Positions 42,601 through 57,260 of a stretch of DNA of 64,000 nucleotides are shown one piece after another. Where the stretch lies: NCBI GenBank assembly GCA_014526335.1, contig JACTAT010000032.1:2347026-2411025 (forward strand). The letters run 5' to 3'. Position 1 is the stretch's first letter. Every line of letters starts with the position of its first letter. This DNA is from Chrysaora quinquecirrha. Taxonomy: Eukaryota > Cnidaria > Scyphozoa > Semaeostomeae > Pelagiidae. The position numbers and the translations under genes are program-made. The notes under the pieces are model-generated. The model did no database searches. It worked only from the letters and a program-made list of their open reading frames with translations, and was not told the DNA's origin.

Positions 42601-45600
42601 CCATGTTGGTCAAGTCTTCTGGCAAAGAATTACACAGATGCATTATGCTTGCTTCCGTCTTCTGTGATGGTCAAGTCTTACGACTAAGATTCTTACGGAT
42701 GCATTATGGTGTAAATGCCTGCTTGCGTCTTCCACGCGGGTCAGGTCTTATGACTAAGAATCACACGGATGCATAATAATGTGAATGCTTGCTTGTGTCT
42801 TCCGTGCTGGTCATGTCTTACGACTAAGAATCACAAGGATGCATTGTGATGTGTATGCCTGCTTGCGTCTTCCGTGCGGTCAAGTCTTAGGACTAAGAAT
42901 CACTTGGATGCATTATGCTGGCTCGCATTTGCTGTGCGGGTCAAGACTTACGTTTAAGAATCGCACGGATGCATTATGATGTGGATGCCTGCTTCCAGCT
43001 TCCGTGCTGGTCAAGTCTTGCGACTAAGAATCACATTAATGCATTATGCTTGCTTGCTTCTTTTGTACTGGTCAAGTTTTATGACTAAGAATTACATGGA
43101 TTCACTATGATGTTAATGCTGTCTTGCGTCTTTCTTGCTGGTCAAGTCTTATGACTAAGAATTTCACAGATGCATTATGATGTGAATGCTTGCTTGCGTC
43201 TTCTGTGCTGGTCAAGTCTTGCAACTTAGAATCGCACGGATGCGTTGTGATCTGAATGCCTGCTTGCAACTTCCATGCGGTCAAGTCTTGCGACTAAGAA
43301 ACACATTAATGCATTATGCTTGCTTGCATTTTGCATGCTGCTCAAGTATTACGACTAAGAATCACACGGATCGATTACAATGTGAATGATTGCTTGCATC
43401 TTCCATGCAGGTCAAGTCTTTCGAATAAGAAACAAATGGATGCTTGTGATGTGAATGCCTGCTTTCGTCTTCCATGTGATCAAGTCTTTCGACTAAGAAT
43501 CACTTGGATGCATTATGCTTGCTTGCGTCTTCTGTGTGGGTCAAGTCTTACGGCTAAGAATCACACAGATGCATTATGCTTGCTTGCATCTTCTGTGCTT
43601 TTCAAGTCTTACGACTAACAATCACACAGATGCATTATGATGGTAATGCCTGCTTGCATCTTCCATGCTGGTCAAGTCTTCGGACAAAGAATTACACGGA
43701 TGCATTATGCTTGCTTGAGTCTTCTTTGCTGGTCAAGTCTGACGACTATGACTCTTACGGATGCATTATGATGTGAACGCCTGCTTGGATCTTCCACGCG
43801 GTTCAGGTCTTATGACTAGGAATCACACGGATGCATAATAATATGAATGCCTGCTTGCGTCTTCTGTGCTTGTCATGTCTTATGACTAAGAATCACATGG
43901 ATGCCTTGTGATGCGAATGCCTGCTTGCGTCTTCCATGCAGTCAAGTCTTACGACTAAGATCCACTCGGATGCATTTTGCTTTCTTTCGTCTTCTATGTG
44001 GGTCAGAGCTGATGACTAAGAATCACACAGATGTATTATGCTTGCTTGCATCTTCTGTGCATTTCAAGTCTTACGACTAAGAGTCACACGGATGCATTAT
44101 GATGGTAATGCCTGCTTGCATCTTCAATGCTGGTCAAGTCTTCTGACAAAGAATTACACGGATGCATTATGCTTGCTCGCATCTTCCATGCAGGTCAAGT
44201 CTCTAGACTAAGAATCACTTGGATGCATTGTGGATTACGATGTGAATGCTTGCTTGCTTCTTCCATGGAGGTCAAGTCTTTGCGACTAAGAATCACATGG
44301 ATGGGTTGTGATGTTAATGCCTTCTTGCGTCTTCCATGTGATCAAGTCTTACGACTAAGAATCACTTGGATGCATTATGCTTGCTTGTGTCTTCTGCGTG
44401 GGTCAAATCTTGCGGCTAAGAATCACACGGATGCATTATGATGGTAATGCCTGCTTGCTTCTTCCATGCTGGTCAGGTCTTATGACTAAGAATCACACGG
44501 ATGCATTATGATGTGAATGCTTGCTTGTGTCTTCCGTGCTTGCCACGACTTGCAACCATGAATCGCACGGATGCATTGTGATGTGAATGCTTGCTTACGT
44601 CTTCTGTGTTGGTCAAGTCTTTCAACTACGAATGACATGGATGCGATGTGAATGCCTGCTGCCGTCTTCCGTGCTGGTCATATCTTATGACTAAGAATCA
44701 CAAGGATGCGTTATCCTTGCTTGCATTTTCTGTGCTGGTCAAGTCTTAAGACTAAGAATCACACGGATGCATTATGATTGTAATGCCTGCTTGCATCTTC
44801 CATGTTGGTCAAGTCTTCTGACAAAGAATTACCCAGATGCATTATGCTTGCTTGCGTCTTCTGTGATGGTCAAGTCTTACGACTAAGATTCTTATGGATG
44901 CATTATGATGTGAATGCCTGCTTGCGTCTTTCTTGCTGGTCAAGTCTTATGACTAAGAATTGCACGGATGCATTATGATTTTAATGCCTGCTTGCGTCTT
45001 CCATGCTGGTCAAGTCTTCTGACAAAGAATTACACGGATGCATTATGCTTGCTTGCGTCTTCTGTGATGGTCAAGTCTTACGACTAAGATTCTCACGGAT
45101 GCATTATGATGTGAATGCCTGATTGCGTCTTTCTTGCTGGTAAAGTCTTATGACTAAGAATTGCACAGATGCATTATGATGTAAATGCTTGCTTTCATCT
45201 TCTGTGCGGGTCAAGTCTTACAACTAAGAATCACACAGATGCATTATAATGTGAATGCTTGCTTGCATCTTCCGTGCGGGTCAAGTTTTACGAGAAAGAA
45301 TCACATGGATGCATTATGATGTGAATGCTTGCTTGTGTCTTCCTTACTTGTCAAGTCTTGCAACTAAGAATTGCACAGATGCATTATGCTTGCTTACGTC
45401 TTCCATGCTGCTCAAGTATTACGAATAAGAATCACACGGATTGATTACGATGTGAATGCTTGCTTGCATCTTGCATGCAGGTCAAGTCTTACGACTAAGA
45501 ATCCCACGGATGCATTAGGCTTGCTTGCTTCCTTTGTGCTGGTCAAGTCTTACGACTAAGATTCTTACGGATGCATTATGATGTGAATTCCTGCTTGCGT

Positions 45601-48600
45601 CTTCCATGCGAGTCAATTCTAACGACTTAGAATCACACATATGTGTTGTGATGTGAATGCTTGCTTGCGTCTTTTGTACTGGTCAAGTCTTATGACTAAG
45701 AATCACACAGATGCATTTTGATGTAAATGCTTGCTTGCGTCTTCCGTGCTTGTCAAGTCTTACAACTAAGAATCGCACGGATGCATTGTGATGTGAATGC
45801 CTGCTTGCGTCTTCCGTTCTGGTCATATCTTACGACTGAGAATTACATGGATGCGTTGTGATGCGAATGTCTGCTTGCATCTTCCGTGCTGTTCAAGTCT
45901 TTCGACTAAGAATCACTCAGATGCATTATGCTTGTTTGTGCCTTCCATGCTGCCCAAGTCTTAGGACTAAGAATCATACTGGTGGATTGCTATGTGAATG
46001 CTTGCTTGCATCTTCCCTGCAGGTCAAGTCTTACGACTAAGAATCATTTGGATGCATTATGCTTGCTTGGGTCTTCTGTGTGGTTCAAGTCTTATGACTA
46101 AGAGTCACAAAGATGCATTATGCTTGCTAGCATCTTCTGTGCTTTTCAAGTCTTATGACTAAGAATCAAACGGATGCATTATAATGCGAATGCTTGCTTG
46201 TGTCTTCCCTGCTTGCCAAGTCTTGCAACCATGAATCGCACGGATGCATTGCGATGTGAATGCTTGCTTACGTCTTCTGTGTGGGTCAAGTCTTACAACT
46301 ACGAATGACACGGATGCGATGTGAATGCCTGCTGCCGTCTTCCGTGCTGGTCATATCTTATGACTAAGAATCACAAGAATGCGTTATCCTTGCTTGCATT
46401 TGCTGTGCTGGTCAAGTCTTACATTTAAGAATCACACGGATGCTTTATGATGTGAATGCCTGCTTGCATCTACCGTGCTGATCAAATCTTACGACAAAGA
46501 ATCACATGGATGCATTAGGCTTGCTTGCGTCTTCTGTGCTGGTCAAGTCTTACGACTAAGAATCGCACAGATGTGTTGTGATGTGAATGTTTGCTTGCCT
46601 CTTCCGTGCTGGTCAAGTCTTAACACTGAGAATCACATGAATGCATTATGCTTCCTTGCGTCTTCTGTGTGGGTCAATTCTTATTACTAAGAAACACACG
46701 AATGCATTATGCTTGCTTGCGTCTTCAATGCTGCTCAAGTATTACGACTAAGAATCACACGGATGGATTACAATGTGAATGCTTGCTTCCATCTTCCATG
46801 CAGGTCAAGTCTTAAGACTAAGAATCACACGGATGCATTATGATTGTAATGCCTGCTTTCATCTTCCATGTTGGTCAAGTCTTCTGACAAAGAATTTCCC
46901 AGATGCATTATGCTTGCTTGTGTCTTCTGTGATGGTCAAGTCTTACGACTAAGATTCTTATGGATGCATTATGATGTGAATGCCTGCTTGCGTCTTTCTT
47001 GCTGGTCAAGTCTTATGACTAAGAATTGCGCGGATGCATTATGATTGTAATGCCTGCTTGCATCTTCCATGCTGGTCAAGTCTTCTGACAAAGAATTACA
47101 CGGATGCATTATGCTTGCTTGCGTCTTCTGTGATGGTCAAGTCTTACGACTAAGATTCTCACGCATGCATTATAATGTGAATGCTTGCTTGCATCTTCCG
47201 TGCGGGTCAAGTTTTACGACAAAGAATCACATGGATGCATTATGATGTGAATGCTTGCTTGTGTCTTCCTTACTTGTCAAGTCTTGCAACTAAGAATTGC
47301 ACAGATGCGTTGTGATGTGAATGCTTGCTTACGTCTTCCATGCTGCTCAAGTATTACGAATAAGAATCACACGGATTGATTACGATGTGAATGCTTGCTT
47401 GCTTCCTTTGTGCTGGTCAAGTCTTACGACTAAGATTCTTACGGATGCATTATGATGTGAATTCCTGCTTGCGTCTTCCATGGAAGTCAATTCTAACGAC
47501 TTAGAATCACACATATGTGTTGTGATGTGAATGCTTGCTTGCGTCTTTTGTACTGGTCAAGTCTTATGACTAAGAATCACACAGATGCATTTTGATGTGA
47601 ATGCTTGCTTGCGTCTTCCGTGCTTGTTAAGTTTTACAACTAAGAATCGCACGGATGCATTGTGATGTGAATGCCTGCTTGCGTCTTCCGTTCTGGTCAT
47701 ATCTTACGACTGAGAATTACATGGATGCGTTGTGATGTGAATGCCTGCTTGCATCTTCCGTGCGGTAAAGTCTTGCGACTACGAATCACACGGATGCATT
47801 ATTATCTGCATGCCTGCTTCCATTTTCCGTGCTGTTCAAGTCTTTCGACTAAGAATCACTCGGATGCATTATGCTTGTTTGTGCCTTCCATGCTGCTCAA
47901 GTCTTAGGACTAAGAATCATACTGGTGGATTGCTATGTGAATGCTTGCTTGCAACTTCCATGCAGGACAAATCTTACGAATAGGAGTCACTCGGATGCAT
48001 TGTGGATTAGAATGTGAGTGCTTGCTTGCATCTTCCGTGCGGGTCAGGTTTTACGACTAAGAATCACACGGATGCATTATGATGTGAATGCTTGCTTGCG
48101 TCTTCCGTGCTTGTCAAGTCTTGCAACTAAGAATCGCACAGATGTGTTGTTATGTGAATGGTTGCTTATGTCTTCTGTGACGGTCAGGTCTTACGACTAT
48201 GATTCACATGGATTCGCTGCGATGTGAATGCCTGCTTGCGTTTTCCATGCTGGTCATGTTTTACGACTAAGAATCACAAGGATGCGTTGTGTTGTTTATG
48301 CCTGCTTGCGTCTTCCATGCGCTCAAGTCTTACGACTAAGAATCACTCAGATGCATTATGGTTGCTTGTGCCTTCCATGCTGCTCAAGTCTTAGGACTAA
48401 GAATCACACGGATGGATTACAATGTGAATGCTTGCTTGCATCTTCCGTGCGGGTCAGGTTTTACGACTAAGAATCACACGGACGCATTATGATGGTAATG
48501 CATGCATGCGTCTTCCGTGCTGGTCAAGTCTTATGACTTAGAATCACTTGGATTCATTATGCTCGTTGCTTCTTCCGTGCTGGTCAAGTTTTACGACTAA

Positions 48601-50199
48601 GATTCACAAGGATGCATTATGATGTGAATGCCTGCTTGTGATTTCTGTGCGGGTCAAGTCTTACGACTAAGATTCACACAGATCAATTATGATGCGAATG
48701 CCTGCTTTATACATATGTACTTGTCAAGTTTTACGACTAAGAATCACACGGATGCATTATGATGTGGATGCTTGCTTGCATCTTCCATGCATGTCAAGTC
48801 TTAAGACTAAGAATCCCTCGGATACATTATGCTTGCTTGCGTCTTCTGTGCTGGTCATGTCTTACGACTAAGAATCACACGGATGCATTATGATGTGAAT
48901 GCCTGCTAGCGTCTTCCGTGCTAGTCAAGTCTTATGACTAAGAATCACACGGATGCATTTTGCTTGCTTGCGTCTTCCATGCTGCTCAAGTCTAACGACT
49001 AAGAATCACACGGATGGAATACGATATGAATGCCTTCTTGCATCTTCCATGCAGGTCAAGTCTTATGACTAAGAATCTCACGGATTTATTATATTTGCTT
49101 GTGTCTTCTGTGCTGGTCAAGTTTTACAACTAAGAATCACACGGCATCGTTGTGATGTCAATGCTTGCTTGTGTCTTCCGTCCTAGTCAAGTCTTACGAC
49201 TAACAATCACATGGATGCGTTGTGATGTGAATGTCTGCTTGCGTCTTTCGTGCTGGTCAAGTCCTACGACTAAGAATCACATGGATGCGTTGTGATGTGA
49301 ATGCTTGCTTGCGTCTTCCGTGCGGTCAAGTCTTATGACTAAGAATCACACAAATTGATTGTGATGTGAATACTTGCTTGCGTCTTCCATGCAGGTCAAG
49401 TTTTACGACTAAGAACCACGCGGATTCATTATGCTTGCTTGCGTCTTCCATGCAGCTCAAGTCTTACGACTAAGAATCACATGGATCCGTTGTGATGTGA
49501 ATGCCTGCTTGCGTCCTCCGTGCTGGTCAGTGTTACGACTAAGAATCACATGGATGCGTTGTGATGTGAATGCCTGCTTGCGTCTTCCATGCTGCTCAAG
49601 TCTTATGACTAAGAATCACACCGATGGATTGCGATGTGAATGCTTGCTTGCATCTTCCGTGCAGGTCAAGTCTTAAGACTAGGAATCTTATGGATGAGTT
49701 GTGATATGAATGCCTACTTGCGTCTTCCGTGTGATCAAGTCTTTTGGCTAAGAATCACTGGGATGCATTATGCTTGCTTGCGTCTTCTGTGTGGGTCAAG
49801 TCTTACGACTAAGAATCACACGGACGCATTATGATGGTAATGCATGCATGCGACTTCCGTGCTGGTCAAGTCTTATGACTTAGAATCACTTGGATGCATT
49901 ATGCTCGTTGCGTCTTCCGTGCCGGTCAAGTTTTACGACTAAGATTCACAAGGATGCATTATGATGTGAATGCCTGCTTGTGATTTCTGTGCGGGTCAGG
50001 TCTTACGACTAAGATTCACACAGATCAATTTTGATGTGAATGCCTGCTTGATACATATGTACTTGTCAAGTTTTACGACTAAGAATCACACGGATGCATT
50101 ATGATGTGAATGCTTGCTTGCATCTTCCATGCATGTCAAGTCTTAAGACTAAGAATCCCTCGGATACATTATGCTTGCTTGCGTCTTCTGTGCTGGTCA

Positions 50200-52283
50200 T
50201 GTCTTACGACTAAGAATCACACGGATGCATTATGATGTGAATGCCTGCTAGCGTCTTCCGTGCTAGTCAAGGCTTATGACTAAGAATCACACGGATGCAT
50301 TTTGCTTGCTTGCGTCTTCCATGCTGCTCAAGTCTAACGACTAAGAATCACACGGATGGAATACGATATGAATGCCTTCTTGCATCTTCCATGCAGGTCA
50401 AGTCTTATGACTAAGAATCCCACGGATTTATTATGTTTGCTTGTGTCTTCTGTGCTGGTCAAGTTTTACAACTAAGAATCACACGGCATCGTTGTGATGT
50501 CAATGCTTGCTTGTGTCTTCCGTCCTAGTCAAGTCTTACGACTAACAATCACATGGATGCGTTGTGATGTGAATGTCTGCTTGCGTCTTTCGTGCTGGTC
50601 AAGTCTTACGACTAAGAATCACATGGATGCGTTGTGATATGAATGCTTGCTTGCGTCTTCCGTGCGGTCAAGTCTTATAACTAAGAATCACACAAATTGA
50701 TTGTGATGTGAATACTTGCTTGCGTCTTCCATGCAGGTCAAGTTTTACGAGAATGCCTGCTTGCGTCCTCCGTGCCGGTCATGTCTTATGACTAAGAAAC
50801 AAACTGATGTATTATGCTTGTTGCGTCTTCAATGCTGCTCAAGTGTTATGACTAAGAATCACACCAATGGATTGCGATGTGAATGCTTGCTTGCATCTTC
50901 CGTGCAGGTCAAGTCTTACGACTAGGAACCTTATGGATGAGTTGTGATATGAATGCCTTTTTGTGTCTTCCGTGTGATCATGTCTTTTTACTAAAAATCA
51001 CTTGGATGCATTATGCTTGCTTGCGTCTTCCATGCAGCTCACGTCTTACGACTAAGAATCACATGGATGCGTTGTGATGTGAATGCCTGCTTGCGTCTTC
51101 CGTGTGGTCATGTCTTGTGACTAAGAAACAAACTGATGTATTATGCTTCCTTGCGTCTTCCATGCTGCTCAAGTCTTATGACTAAGAATCACACCGATGG
51201 ATTACGATGTGAATGCTTGCTTGCATCTTCCGTGGAGGTCATGTCTTACGACTAAGAATCACACGGATGCATTATGATGTGAATGCCTGCTAGCGTCTTC
51301 CGTGCTAGTCAAGGCTTATGACTAAGAATCACACGGATGCATTTTGCTTGCTTGCGTCTTCCATGCTGCTCAAGTCTAACGACTAAGAATCACACGGATG
51401 GAATACGATATGAATGCCTTCTTGCATCTTCCATGCAGGTCAAGTCTTATGACTAAGAATCCCACGGATTTATTATGTTTGCTTGTGTCTTCTGTGCTGG
51501 TCAAGTTTTACAACTAAGAATCACACGGCATCGTTGTGATGTCAATGCTTGCTTGTGTCTTCCGTCCTAGTCAAGTCTTACGACTAACAATCACATGGAT
51601 GCGTTGTGATGTGAATGTCTGCTTGCGTCTTTCGTGCTGGTCAAGTCTTACGACTAAGAATCACATGGATGCGTTGTGATATGAATGCTTGCTTGCGTCT
51701 TCCGTGCGGTCAAGTCTTATAACTAAGAATCACACAAATTGATTGTGATGTGAATACTTGCTTGCGTCTTCCATGCAGGTCAAGTTTTACGAGAATGCCT
51801 GCTTGCGTCCTCCGTGCCGGTCATGTCTTATGACTAAGAAACAAACTGATGTATTATGCTTGTTGCGTCTTCAATGCTGCTCAAGTGTTATGACTAAGAA
51901 TCACACCAATGGATTGCGATGTGAATGCTTGCTTGCATCTTCCGTGCAGGTCAAGTCTTACGACTAGGAACCTTATGGATGAGTTGTGATATGAATGCCT
52001 TTTTGTGTCTTCCGTGTGATCATGTCTTTTTACTAAAAATCACTTGGATGCATTATGCTTGCTTGCGTCTTCCATGCAGCTCACGTCTTACGACTAAGAA
52101 TCACATGGATGCGTTGTGATGTGAATGCCTGCTTGCGTCTTCCGTGTGGTCATGTCTTGTGACTAAGAAACAAACTGATGTATTATGCTTCCTTGCGTCT
52201 TCCATGCTGCTCAAGTCTTATGACTAAGAATCACACCGATGGATTACGATGTGAATGCTTGCTTGCATCTTCCGTGGAGGTCA
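50200..52283 (+). repeat. Tandem duplication of a 1,042-bp block in the satellite
   Basis: 50200-51241 and 51242-52283 are near-identical. For example 'cctgctagcgtcttccgtgc' and the unusual junction 'gttttacgagaatgcctgc' recur exactly 1,042 bp apart (50743 and 51785), and the second recurs at about 55317. Confidence 0.85.
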
Positions 52284-55200
52284 AGTCTTACGACTAAGAA
52301 TCACACGGACGCATTATGATGGTAATGCCTGCTTGCGTCTTCCGTGCTGGTCAAGTCTTATGACTTAGAATCACTTGGATGCATTATGCTCGTTGCGTCT
52401 TCCGTGCTGAACAAGTCTAACGACTATGAATCACACGGATGGATTTCGATGTGAATGCTTGCTTGCATCTTCCATGCAGGTCAAGTCTTACGACTAGGAA
52501 TCACTCGGATGCATTATGATGGTAATGCCTACTTGCGTCTTCCATGCTGGTCAGGTCTTATGACTAAGAATTACACAGATGCATTATGCTTGCTTGCGTC
52601 TTCCGAGCGGGTCAAGTCTTACGACTACGAATCACACAGATACATTGTGATGCGAATGCTTGCTTGCGTCTTCCGTGCTGCTCAAGACTTACGACTAGAA
52701 TCACACGGATGGATTACGTTGTGAATGCTTGCTTGCATCTTCCATACAGGTCAAGTCTTACGACTAAGAATCACAAGAAGGCGTTTTGATGTGAATGCTT
52801 GCTTGCATCTTCCATACAGGTCAAGTCTTACGACTAAGAATCACATGAATGCGTTGTTATGTGAATGCCTGCCTGTGTCTTTCGGCCTGGTCAAGTATTA
52901 CAGTTAAGAATCACTCGGATGCATTATGCTTGCTTGCGTCTTCTGTGCTGGTCAAGTCTTACAACCAAGAATCACATGGATGCGTTGTGATGTGAATGTC
53001 TGCTTGCCTCTTCCGTGCAGATCATGTTATACGACTTAGAATCACATTTATGTATTGTGATGTGAATGCCTGCTTGCGTCTTCCGTGGGGTCAAGTGTTA
53101 AGACTAAGAATAACACACATTGATTACGATGTGAATACTTGCTTGCGTCTTCCATGCAGGTGTAGTTTTACAACTAAGAATCACACCGATGCATTATGCT
53201 TGCTTACGTCTTCCATGCTGCTCAAGTCTTACCACTAAGAATCACACGGGTGGATTGCGATGTGAATGCTTGCTTCCATCTTCAATGCAGGTTACGTCTT
53301 ACGACTAGGAATCACATGGATGCGTTGTTATGTGAATGCCTGCATGCGTCTTCCGTGTGATCAAGTCTTACGACTTGGATCACTTGGATGCATTATGCTT
53401 GCTTGCGTCTTCTGTGTGGGTCAAGTCTTACGACCAAGAATCACACGTATGCATTATGATGGTAATGCCTACTTGCGTCTTCCATGCTGGTCAGGTCTTA
53501 TGACTAAGAATTACACAGATGCATTATGCTTGCTTGCGTCTTCCGAGCGGGTCAAGTCTTACGACTAAGAATCACACGGATGCATTGTGATGCGAATGCT
53601 TGCTTGCGTCTTCCGTGCTGCTCAGGTCTTACGACTAGGAATCACACGGATGGATTACGATGTGAATGCTTGCTTGCATCTTCCATGCAGGTGAAGTCTT
53701 ACGACTAGGAATCACACGGATGGATTACGATGTGAATGCTTGCTTGCATCTTCCATACAGGTCAAGTCTTACGACTAAGAATCACAAGAAGGCGTTCTGA
53801 TGTGAATGCTTCCTTGCGTCTTCCATGCTGGTCAAGTCTTACGACTAAGAATCACATGAATGCGTTGTTATGTGAATGCCTGCCTGTGTCTTTCGGCCTG
53901 GTCAAGCATTACAGTTAAGAATCACTCGGATGCATTATGCTTGCTTGCGTCTTCTGTGCTGGTCAAGTCTTACAACCAAGAATCACATGGATGCGTTGTG
54001 ATGTGAATGTCTGCTTGCCTCTTCCGTGCGGATCATGTTATACGACTTAGAATCACATTTATGTATTGTGATGTGAATGCCTGCTTGCATCTTCCGTGGG
54101 GTCAAGTGTTAAGACTAAGAATAACACACATTGATTACGATGTGAATACTTGCTTGCGTCTTCCATGCAGGTGTAGTTTTACAACTAAGAATCACACCGA
54201 TGCATTATGCTTGCTTACGTCTTCCATGCTGCTCAAGTCTTACCACTAAGAATCACACGGGTGGATTGCGATGTGAATGCTTGCTTCCATCTTCAATGCA
54301 GGTTATGTCTTACGACTAGGAATCACATGGATGCGTTAGGATGTGAATGCCTGCATGCGTCTTCCGTGTGATCAAGTCTTACGACTTGGATCACTTGGAT
54401 GCATTATGCTTGCTTGCGTCTTTTGTGTGGGTCAAGTCTTACGACCAAGAATCACACGTATGCATTATGATGGTAATGCCTACTTGCGTCTTCCATGCTG
54501 GTCAGGTCTTATGACTAAGAATTACACAGATGCATTATGCTTGCTTGCGTCTTCCGAGCGGGTCAAGTCTTACGACTAAGAATCACACGGATGCATTGTG
54601 ATGCGAATGCTTGCTTGCGTCTTCCGTGCTGCTCAGGTCTTACCACTAGGAATCACACGGATGGATTACGATGTGAATGCTTGCTTGCATCTTCCATGCA
54701 GGTGAAGTCTTACGACTAGGAATCACACGGATGGATTACGATGTGAATGCTTGCTTCCATCTTCAATGCAGGTTACGTCTTACGACTAGGAATCACATGG
54801 ATGCGTTAGGATGTGAATGCCTGCATGCGTCTTCCGTGTGATCAAGTCTTACGACTTGGATCACTTGGATGCATTATGCTTGCTTGCGTCTTCTGTGTGG
54901 GTCAAGTCTTACGACCAAGAATCACACGTATGCATTATGATGGTAATGGCTACTTGCGTCTTCCATGCTGGTCAGGTCTTATGACTAAGAATCCCACGGA
55001 TTTATTATGTTTGCTTGTGTCTTCTGTGCTGGTCAAGTTTTACAACTAAGAATCACACGGCATCGTTGTGATGTCAATGCTTGCTTGTGTCTTCCGTCCT
55101 AGTCAAGTCTTACGACTAACAATCACATGGATGCGTTGTGATGTGAATGTCTGCTTGCGTCTTTCGTGCTGGTCAAGTCTTACGACTAAGAATCACATGG

Positions 55201-57260
55201 ATGCGTTGTGATATGAATGCTTGCTTGCGTCTTCCGTGCGGTCAAGTCTTATAACTAAGAATCACACAAATTGATTGTGATGTGAATACTTGCTTGCGTC
55301 TTCCATGCAGGTCAAGTTTTACGAGAATGCCTGCTTGCGTCCTCCGTGCCGGTCATGTCTTATGACTAAGAAACAAACTGATGTATTATGCTTGTTGCGT
55401 CTTCAATGCTGCTCAAGTGTTATGACTAAGAATCACACCAATGGATTGCGATGTGAATGCTTGCTTGCATCTTCCGTGCAGGTCAAGTCTTACGACTAGG
55501 AACCTTATGGATGAGTTGTGATATGAATGCCTTTTGTGTCTTCCGTGTGATCATGTCTTTTACTAAAAATCACTTGGATGCATTATGCTTGCTTGCGTCT
55601 TCCATGCAGCTCACGTCTTACGACTAAGAATCACATGGATGCGTTGTGATGTGAATGCCTGCTTGCGTCTTCCGTGTGGTCATGTCTTGTGACTAAGAAA
55701 CAAACTGATGTATTATGCTTCCTTGCGTCTTCCATGCTGCTCAAGTCTTATGACTAAGAATCACACCGATGGATTACGATGTGAATGCTTGCTTGCATCT
55801 TCCGTGGAGGTCAAGTCTTACGACTAAGAATCACACGGACGCATTATGATGGTAATGCCTGCTTGCGTCTTCCGTGCTGGTCAAGTCTTATGACTTAGAA
55901 TCACTTGGATGCATTATGCTCGTTGCGTCTTCCGTGCTGAACAAGTCTAACGACTATGAATCACACGGATGGATTTCGATGTGAATGCTTGCTTGCATCT
56001 TCCATGCAGGTCAAGTCTTACGACTAGGAATCACTCGGATGCATTATGATGGTAATGCCTACTTGCGTCTTCCATGCTGGTCAGGTCTTATGACTAAGAA
56101 TTACACAGATGCATTATGCTTGCTTGCGTCTTCCGAGCGGGTCAAGTCTTACGACTACGAATCACACAGATACATTGTGATGCGAATGCTTGCTTGCGTC
56201 TTCCGTGCTGCTCAAGACTTACGACTAGGAATCACACGGATGGATTACGTTGTGAATGCTTGCTTGCATCTTCCATACAGGTCAAGTCTTACGACTAAGA
56301 ATCACAAGAAGGCGTTTTGATGTGAATGCTTGCTTGCATCTTCCATACAGGTCAAGTCTTACGACTAAGAATCACATGAATGCGTTGTTATGTGAATGCC
56401 TGCCTGTGTCTTTCGGCCTGGTCAAGTATTACAGTTAAGAATCACTCGGATGCATTATGCTTGCTTGCGTCTTCTGTGCTGGTCAAGTCTTACAACCAAG
56501 AATCACATGGATGCGTTGTGATGTGAATGTCTGCTTGCCTCTTCCGTGCAGATCATGTTATACGACTTAGAATCACATTTATGTATTGTGATGTGAATGC
56601 CTGCTTGCGTCTTCCGTGGGGTCAAGTGTTAAGACTAAGAATAACACATATTGATTACGATGTGAATACTTGCTTGCGTCTTCCATGCAGGTGTAGTTTT
56701 ACAACTAAGAATCACACCGATGCATTATGCTTGCTTACGTCTTCCATGCTGCTCAAGTCTTACCACTAAGAATCACACGGGTGGATTGCGATGTGAATGC
56801 TTGCTTCCATCTTCAATGCAGGTTACGTCTTACGACTAGGAATCACATGGATGCGTTGTTATGTGAATGCCTGCATGCGTCTTCCGTGTGATCAAGTCTT
56901 ACGACTTGGATCACTTGGATGCATTATGCTTGCTTGCGTCTTCTGTGTGGGTCAAGTCTTACGACCAAGAATCACACGTATGCATTATGATGGTAATGCC
57001 TACTTGCGTCTTCCATGCTGGTCAGGTCTTATGACTAAGAATTACACAGATGCATTATGCTTGCTTGCGTCTTCCGAGCGGGTCAAGTCTTACGACTAAG
57101 AATCACACGGATGCATTGTGATGCGAATGCTTGCTTGCGTCTTCCGTGCTGCTCAGGTCTTACGACTAGGAATCACACGGATGGATTACGATGTGAATGC
57201 TTGCTTGCATCTTCCATGCAGGTGAAGTCTTACGACTAGGAATCACACGGATGGATTACG
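51460..57260 (+). repeat. Higher-order repeats: 1,011-bp and ~3,531-bp spacings
   Basis: 52725-53735 is followed by a close copy from 53736 (spacing 1,011 bp). The block 51460-53730 recurs at 54990-57260 (spacing 3,530-3,532 bp), and related blocks recur at about 60.4-61.1 and 61.8-62.6 kb. This nested pattern indicates repeated unequal exchange or segmental amplification. Confidence 0.8.

Larger units (their letters stand above)
39949..57260 (+). repeat. Minisatellite array, 61/70-bp units (central block, ~17.3 kb)
   Basis: Same units and orientation as 22095-26947, about 250 copies. From about 48.5 kb on, copies are organised into larger, nearly identical blocks. The first half (40-48 kb) is more irregular and more diverged. 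The many 60-codon frames in it are frame-rotating products of the 70-bp period, not genes. Confidence 0.95.
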